From the NCBI GenBank assembly GCA_007127015.1, contig SLAE01000008.1:1-17363 (forward strand): DNA of 17,363 nucleotides. Reading direction: 5' to 3'. Positions 13,027-17,363 of the stretch are shown here, in pieces (position 1 is the first letter of the stretch; every line of letters begins with the position of its first letter). The translations under genes were made by a program, and so were the position numbers. Source of the stretch: Desulfonatronospira sp. (GTDB taxonomy: Bacteria; Desulfobacterota; Desulfovibrionia; Desulfovibrionales; Desulfonatronovibrionaceae). The notes beneath the pieces were generated by a model. That model saw only the letters and a list, made by a program, of their open reading frames with translations. It searched no databases and was not told the DNA's origin.

Positions 13027-15780
13027 ATGAACAATAACCATATACACATCCACGGGGCCAGGCAGCACAATCTCAAGTCGCTGTCCCTGGATATACCCCG
13101 CAACAAGCTCATAGTTCTTTGCGGACCTTCTGGTTCGGGAAAATCCACTCTGGCCTTCGACATCATCTATGCCGAAGGACAGAGGCGCTATGTTGAATCG
13201 CTGTCAGTCTACGCCCGGCAGTTTCTTCCGCAAATGGACAAGCCTCTAGTGGACAAAATCGAAGGACTTTCTCCGGCAATATCCATAGAGCAGCATACTT
13301 TATCCAGAAACCCCCGATCCACAGTAGGGACAGTTACTGAGGTCTATGATTTTCTGAGGGTTTTTTATGCCCGTCTGGGCCAGACTGTCTGTCCTGAATG
13401 CGCCCTTGAAGTACAGGCACAGACCGCAAGTCAGATTATCGAGAGAATTCTGGAATTACCTGAAGGGACAAAGTTTATGCTGTTAAGCCCTCTGGTGAAC
13501 GGCAAGAAGGGTACACATCAGGAACTGCTGAAAAAACTCAAATCCCAGGGTTTTGTCCGAGTGCGCATCAATGGAGAAATTCAGAATCTGGAATCAATTC
13601 CAGTACTGGACAAAAACAAAAAGCATACCGTTGAGCTGGTAGTGGACCGGCTGGTGCTAAAACAGGAAATCCGTAAACGACTTGCTGATTCTGTTGAACT
13701 GGCACTGGGTTATGGACAGGGCTCCCTGCTTGTCATTATTCCAGGCAATGGAGAGATTTTCTTAAGCACACAGGCTGTATGTCCCAAGTGCAAAATTTCC
13801 ATGCCCGCCCCCACTCCTCAGCTGTTTTCCTTCAACAGCCCTCAGGGTGCGTGTCCCAAATGTTCCGGCATCGGCAGCGTGGAGTATTTTGAACCTGACC
13901 TGATTGCTCCAAACAAGGGGCTGAGTCTTATACAGGGAGCGGTTATTCCCTGGAAAAAACCGGCCGTGATCAACAGATACCGCGGCAGTCTGGAGGAGTT
14001 GGGCCGCAAATACGGCTTTGGTCTGGATACAAGGCTCAAGGATTTTTCACCTGAAGCTTATAATGCCCTGTTTGAAGGTGACGCGGAAGTCGGATTCGAT
14101 GGAGTCCTCAGGCTTCTGGAGCAGGGTTATGCCCTCGGGCCGGTATGGAGAGATGAGCTTGCCCGCTACAGACAGTCGACGACCTGCCCGGCTTGCCGGG
14201 GAGCCAGGCTCAGGCCTGAAGCTTTATCCGTATACGTCCATGGAAAAAACATCTTTCACTTTACTCGGATGTCCATTCAAAAGGCGCTGGAATGGCTGCA
14301 GGGACTGCAGTTCGGCAAGATGCAGTCCGGTATAGCCGCTCCTTTGATTACCGAGCTTACTCACAGGCTTAAATTTCTGGTCAACGTGGGCCTTGATTAT
14401 ATTAACCTGTCCAGAAACATGTCTACACTTTCCGGCGGCGAAGCCCAGCGGATTCGCCTCGCCGGACAGCTGGGGTCAGGGCTGGTAGGTGTGACTTATG
14501 TTCTTGACGAGCCGAGCATAGGCCTTCATCCCAGAGATAATGACCGCCTGCTGGCCACTTTGCGTGAACTGCAAGGCCGCGGGAATACCGTTCTGGTGGT
14601 CGAACACGATGAGAGCACAATCAAAAGCGCTGATCATGTCCTGGAGCTGGGTCCGGGTTCTGGAGCATTGGGAGGAGAACTGGTCCATCAGGGCAGTGTT
14701 CAGCAACTGCTTGAATCTTCTACTCTCACCGGGAAATATCTGCGTCGGGAGCTCAGCATTCAAAGACCGCGCAGGCGCAGAGAGGCTGCAGAGTTTTTGG
14801 TCATGCATGGTGTGAGCACCAATAATCTGAAAAACATTGAGTGCCGTATACCTCTCAATCAGCTGGTCGTGGTCACCGGTGTATCCGGGTCAGGTAAGAG
14901 CTCTTTGATTGTGGATTCATTATATAAGCATCTGGCCCTGGCCAGGGGATTGAAAGTTGAAGAACCAGGCCGCATCGCAGGCATGCAGGGGGAGCAGAAC
15001 ATATCCAAAGTGGTGCCCATAGATCAGTCTCCCATAGGAAGAACCCCCAGATCCAATCCTGCGACCTATACCAAGGTTTTTGATGAGATAAGAAACATTT
15101 TTGCCGGCACCAGGGAATCCAGAAAAAGAGGATACAAACCGGGGCGCTTCAGTTTCAACGTCCGGGGAGGAAGATGTGAGGCCTGTACCGGTGACGGACA
15201 GATCAGGGTGGAGATGCATTTTCTGCCGGATGTTTATGTCACCTGCGAGGTGTGCGCGGGAAAAAGATACAACCGTGAAACACTGGACATTGAGTACAAG
15301 GCGCACAATATTTCTCAGGTTCTGGATATGTCCGTGGCTCAGGCCAGAAAGTTCTTCGGAAACCATCCGGTCCTGGAACGAAAACTTGGGCTTCTTGAAG
15401 AAGTCGGCCTTGATTATCTGAGACTGGGTCAGCCGGCGACCACTCTTTCCGGAGGGGAAGCCCAGAGAATCAAGATTTCCAGAGAACTGAGCAAAAAAAG
15501 CCTGCCCGGGACTCTTTATGTTCTGGACGAGCCGACCACCGGGCTGCATACCCATGAAACAGGCAAGCTTATCCAGGTGCTGAACAAACTGGTGGATAAG
15601 GGGGCTTCAATCATCGTCATCGAGCACAACCTGGATGTGGTCGCCTGCGCTGATCATGTGCTGGATCTCGGTCCAGGGGGTGGAGAAAGCGGAGGATACA
15701 TCGTGGCTCAGGGAACACCCGAGGAAATAAAAAACAATCCAAAGTCCGTAACCGGGCCGTTTCTTGATCTGCAGTCTTAA
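13027..15780 (+). CDS. uvrA: Excinuclease ABC subunit A
   Basis: UvrA is the damage-recognition ATPase of nucleotide excision repair; it loads UvrB at lesions. The 917-residue product has two ABC ATPase modules: Walker A GPSGSGKS (33-40) with signature LSGGEAQR (468-475), and GVSGSGKSS (618-626) with LSGGEAQR (807-814). Zinc-binding pairs CPKC at 252-255 and 276-279, and CEAC...CEVC in the second half, match the family. Both Walker B segments are followed by the DEPSIGLH and DEPTTGLH signatures. The start ATG 13027 fits the family (IHIHGARQHNLK), but no ribosome binding site precedes it. The gene is divergent from hypF and its stop is 1 base from the convergent small gene. Length is slightly short of the usual 930-950, without a visible lost domain. 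Confidence 0.97.
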   Translation: MNNNHIHIHGARQHNLKSLSLDIPRNKLIVLCGPSGSGKSTLAFDIIYAEGQRRYVESLSVYARQFLPQMDKPLVDKIEGLSPAISIEQHTLSRNPRSTVGTVTEVYDFLRVFYARLGQTVCPECALEVQAQTASQIIERILELPEGTKFMLLSPLVNGKKGTHQELLKKLKSQGFVRVRINGEIQNLESIPVLDKNKKHTVELVVDRLVLKQEIRKRLADSVELALGYGQGSLLVIIPGNGEIFLSTQAVCPKCKISMPAPTPQLFSFNSPQGACPKCSGIGSVEYFEPDLIAPNKGLSLIQGAVIPWKKPAVINRYRGSLEELGRKYGFGLDTRLKDFSPEAYNALFEGDAEVGFDGVLRLLEQGYALGPVWRDELARYRQSTTCPACRGARLRPEALSVYVHGKNIFHFTRMSIQKALEWLQGLQFGKMQSGIAAPLITELTHRLKFLVNVGLDYINLSRNMSTLSGGEAQRIRLAGQLGSGLVGVTYVLDEPSIGLHPRDNDRLLATLRELQGRGNTVLVVEHDESTIKSADHVLELGPGSGALGGELVHQGSVQQLLESSTLTGKYLRRELSIQRPRRRREAAEFLVMHGVSTNNLKNIECRIPLNQLVVVTGVSGSGKSSLIVDSLYKHLALARGLKVEEPGRIAGMQGEQNISKVVPIDQSPIGRTPRSNPATYTKVFDEIRNIFAGTRESRKRGYKPGRFSFNVRGGRCEACTGDGQIRVEMHFLPDVYVTCEVCAGKRYNRETLDIEYKAHNISQVLDMSVAQARKFFGNHPVLERKLGLLEEVGLDYLRLGQPATTLSGGEAQRIKISRELSKKSLPGTLYVLDEPTTGLHTHETGKLIQVLNKLVDKGASIIVIEHNLDVVACADHVLDLGPGGGESGGYIVAQGTPEEIKNNPKSVTGPFLDLQS

Positions 15781-15781
15781 G

Positions 15782-15949
15782 TTATTTTTCTTCCTTTCTT
15801 TTTTCTATGGCCACTCGGGTGGCTACACCCAGCAGGCCGCACAAAATGCCCAGAACAAGGGCTCTCAAGGGGTCTATTCCCAACAGCAGGCTGGCGGTAA
15901 GTCCCACGGTGCCGCCCATGATTACGCCTCTGAAAATGGGTATGTTCAT
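15782..15949 (-). CDS. Hypothetical 55-residue membrane protein
   Basis: I do not recognise the family. A frame from ATG 15949 to TAA 15782 encodes 55 residues, MNIPIFRGVIMGGTVG onward, with two short glycine-rich hydrophobic segments (about 8-24 and 28-44) separated by GIDPLRA, then a strongly charged tail ending EKRKEEK. CAGGAG lies 6 bases before ATG 15949; the in-frame ATG 15955 is too close to that site. The compact helix-turn-helix membrane hairpin, good ribosome binding site and fit between uvrA and the next gene support it as real. The GxxxG-like spacing suggests oligomerisation. It converges on uvrA with a 1-base gap, so the two mRNAs would overlap at their 3' ends. Confidence 0.7.
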   Translation of the reverse strand: MNIPIFRGVIMGGTVGLTASLLLGIDPLRALVLGILCGLLGVATRVAIEKRKEEK

Positions 15950-16051
15950 TTCCATCTCCTGAAGATAAAGTAAATATACAGCAGGAAGAATTTCTGCTTC
16001 TGCCAGATTGGGAACTTACGCTTTGCAAACAAAAAGGTCAAACCTTAGGTT

Positions 16052-16627
16052 ATGAACAAACATTTTTTGCGGATAAGTTTCAGCAGGCAAAGAAATACTA
16101 TGGATCTTCGGGAAGCTGAAATAAGAAGCTCTATAATTCAGGAAAAGTTTCTTTCCCTTGAACTGGTGCAGAAACATGCATATTTTCTGATCTATATTTC
16201 TTTGGGCAATGAAGTAAGCACTTTTAAAATTCTGGATGAACTCCTGGCTCAAGGCAAAAAAGTCTATGCTCCTTGTTGCGATCCAAAACGAAAAGGCACA
16301 ATGGATTTTTTCAGAATCCGCGACCCTGCAGAACTGGCTCCTGGACCTTTAGGCATTTCTGAGCCTCCTTTGATAATGAAAGATATGTTTCAGGGGTTGT
16401 CTCCCGCGGTTGCGGCAGTGCCTGGACTAGCATTTGATGAACATGGGTACCGTCTTGGATTCGGAGGTGGATATTATGATCGCTATTTCAGCGCGTTTTA
16501 CGAAAATTTCCCTGTTCCAGTCGGTCTCGCGTATGAGTTTCAGATAGTGCAAACATTGCCTGCTGATAAGTGGGACCAGCCCATGCAGCACATAATCACC
16601 GAAAAAAGAATTATAAATATTTCCTGA
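16052..16627 (+). CDS. 5-formyltetrahydrofolate cyclo-ligase
   Basis: This cytoplasmic enzyme (5,10-methenyltetrahydrofolate synthetase) converts 5-formyl-THF to 5,10-methenyl-THF with ATP, returning a storage folate to the one-carbon pool. The 191-residue product shows the family core: VYAPCCDP at about 71-78, and the phosphate-binding VPGLAFDEHGYRLGFGGGYYDR at 123-144. The N-terminus is divergent but keeps the basic RQR segment. ATG 16052 is the first possible start, since a TAG lies in frame 6 bases upstream; the ribosome binding site is weak (AGG close to the ATG). Two palindromic elements and then pgeF follow. The common symbols are ygfA or fau; I leave the symbol empty because usage varies. 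Confidence 0.93.
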   Translation: MNKHFLRISFSRQRNTMDLREAEIRSSIIQEKFLSLELVQKHAYFLIYISLGNEVSTFKILDELLAQGKKVYAPCCDPKRKGTMDFFRIRDPAELAPGPLGISEPPLIMKDMFQGLSPAVAAVPGLAFDEHGYRLGFGGGYYDRYFSAFYENFPVPVGLAYEFQIVQTLPADKWDQPMQHIITEKRIINIS

Positions 16628-16660
16628 AATAATCATTTCCAACAATAGGACCTGTTATCA

Positions 16661-16697
16661 TTTTACTCATTTCATGTTTGACATGAAATGAGTAAAA
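16661..16697. repeat. Palindromic element copy 1 (16-bp perfect stem)
   Basis: TTTTACTCATTTCATG (16661-16676), loop TTTGA, and the exact complement at 16682-16697 make a 16-base perfect hairpin. It starts 34 bases after the cyclo-ligase stop codon. No U-tract separate from the stem follows, so it is not a classical terminator, although it may still stop transcription or protect the mRNA 3' end. Confidence 0.9.
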
Positions 16698-16706
16698 AAT
16701 GGCCTT

Positions 16707-16743
16707 TTTTACTCAAATCATGTTTGACATAAAATGGGTAAAA
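16707..16743. repeat. Palindromic element copy 2 (degenerate)
   Basis: A second copy starting 46 bases after the first keeps TTTTACTCA, the core CATGTTTGACAT and GTAAAAATGG but has several substitutions, so the stem is imperfect. The first copy shares the same flanking AAAATGG, showing a tandem duplication of about 46 bases. Confidence 0.85.
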
Positions 16744-16754
16744 ATGGTTATTCT
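16724..16754 (+). promoter_or_regulatory. Putative pgeF promoter with -35 in the loop of palindrome copy 2
   Basis: TTGACA (16724-16729) is a perfect -35; TATTCT (16749-16754) is a possible -10 with a long 19-base spacer. If used, a protein bound to the palindrome would block the -35. The long spacer keeps this tentative. Confidence 0.35.
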
Positions 16755-16791
16755 TAAATAATATAATTGATTGCTATAAAGGATTTTGAAC

Positions 16792-17363
16792 ATGGATGGG
16801 TTTCAATATATACGCTTTACATTTCCAGGATTGGAAAAAGTGCGCTGTTTTTTTGGAACCAGGCTGGGGGGGATCAGTTCCGGAGTATATGCAGAATCAA
16901 ATATTTCTCTGGAAGTTGGCGATGAGCACGGAAATGCTGCAGCCAACAGGGAAGCTTTGAAAAGAGAGCTGGGTCTTAAAGCATGGACCGAGTTGAAGCA
17001 GGTACATGGAGACAGCGTTTCGTTCGACCCTCCAGAGAATTTTCTCAAGGGTGCCGGAGAAGAAGGTGACGGCATTGCTATTTCCCGGCCGGGGGAAGGA
17101 GCCTTAATAAAGACCGCTGACTGTCAGCCGATATTTGTAGCCCATGAATCTGAAAGATATGTCCTGGCCCTGCATTGCGGATGGAGAGGCAACAGGGCGA
17201 AATTTCCGGAAACCGGCATCCGGAATTTCTGCTCGCACTTCGGCCTGCTGCCTTCAGAGCTTATGGCTGTTCGCGGGCCCAGTCTAGGACCCTGCTGCGC
17301 ACGTTTTCATTCTTTTGATGAGCATTGGACTGCCGAATTTGCTGAATATTACAATGCCGAAGC
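16792..17363 (+). CDS. pgeF: PgeF/YfiH-family protein (multicopper-oxidase-like 'laccase' domain), 3'-truncated by window edge
   Basis: 190 complete codons are visible and the frame is still open at the end. The product belongs to the YfiH/PgeF (YlmD, FAMIN-like) family, whose members remove wrongly incorporated amino acids from peptidoglycan precursors or act as purine nucleoside phosphorylase/adenosine deaminase. The metal-binding residues are all present: H72 in LKQVHGD, C111 in KTADCQPIFV and H128 in HCGWRG; GPSLGPCC at about 163-169 is a further signature. HCGWRG replaces the more usual HAGWRG. ATG 16792 is chosen because AAAGGA ends 8 bases upstream. The product should be about 240-260 residues, so roughly a quarter is missing. 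Confidence 0.9.
   Translation, partial: MDGFQYIRFTFPGLEKVRCFFGTRLGGISSGVYAESNISLEVGDEHGNAAANREALKRELGLKAWTELKQVHGDSVSFDPPENFLKGAGEEGDGIAISRPGEGALIKTADCQPIFVAHESERYVLALHCGWRGNRAKFPETGIRNFCSHFGLLPSELMAVRGPSLGPCCARFHSFDEHWTAEFAEYYNAE

Noticed and set aside
13000..13040. SOS/LexA box before uvrA
   Set aside because: Only a direct GAAC repeat (CGAACATGAAC) is present; it does not match a known LexA palindrome.
14920..15555. 211-codon minus-strand frame inside uvrA
   Set aside because: It is antisense to conserved UvrA motifs and has no family resemblance.
15777..16028. Minus-strand 83-codon frame overlapping the small membrane protein gene
   Set aside because: It is rich in Ser/Arg/His/Gly without structure; the alternative frame at 15782-15949 has the ribosome binding site and membrane helices.

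Overview
The window looks like chromosomal DNA from an anaerobic, sulfate-reducing deltaproteobacterium, most likely of the Desulfovibrionales. The basis is an Hmc-type respiratory gene set (periplasmic four-cluster ferredoxin, NrfD/HybB-like membrane subunit and two small membrane proteins), a stand-alone IMP cyclohydrolase instead of a bifunctional PurH, an HflX with a long N-terminal extension, HypF for NiFe-hydrogenase maturation, and a stand-alone heptose adenylyltransferase of a Gram-negative envelope. This is inferred from gene content; no rRNA is present to confirm it. I see no insertion sequence, integrase or CRISPR array.

Layout. Positions 1-1520 (+): the 3' part of hemW, coupled by an ATGA overlap to rfaE2. 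Positions 1523-3019 (-): a two-gene operon encoding a miniature FliF and a FliG that lacks its torque domain. Positions 3020-3489: regulatory DNA. Positions 3490-5753 (+): IMP cyclohydrolase, then hflX, which appears to start at an AUA codon. Positions 5792-6397 (-): plsY. Positions 6604-6679 (+): tRNA-Phe with its terminator, then a bidirectional terminator. Positions 6808-9713 (-): an hmcBCD(E)-like operon without the HmcA cytochrome or HmcF. Positions 9714-10223: an AT-rich gap holding the operon's promoter and a dyad. Positions 10268-10344 (-): initiator tRNA-Met with promoter and terminator. Positions 10478-12850 (-): hypF. Positions 13027-15780 (+): uvrA, divergent from hypF. Positions 15782-15949 (-): a 55-residue membrane protein gene. 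Positions 16052-16627 (+): 5-formyl-THF cyclo-ligase. Positions 16661-16743: two tandem copies of a palindromic element. Position 16792 to the end (+): pgeF, cut by the window edge.

How the genes fit together. Most of the window is housekeeping: folate and purine metabolism, envelope precursors, ribosome rescue, DNA repair and tRNA. Two parts are not routine. The first is the FliF/FliG pair. FliF keeps two membrane helices, the beta-collar part and the C-terminal FliG-binding helix but lacks most of the ring-building region. FliG keeps its FliF-binding and middle domains, with an intact EHPQ motif, but stops exactly before the torque-generating domain. Both reading frames are open and each has a ribosome binding site, so this may be a re-purposed flagellar-rotor scaffold rather than a decaying gene pair. 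It is my main candidate for an undescribed system. The second is the Hmc-like complex, which has no multihaem cytochrome and no HmcF subunit in the window and whose fourth subunit resembles the phage superinfection-immunity family. Three short or atypical genes are easily missed by automatic calling: the HmcD-like 52-residue protein, the 55-residue protein after uvrA, and the first 64 codons of hflX.
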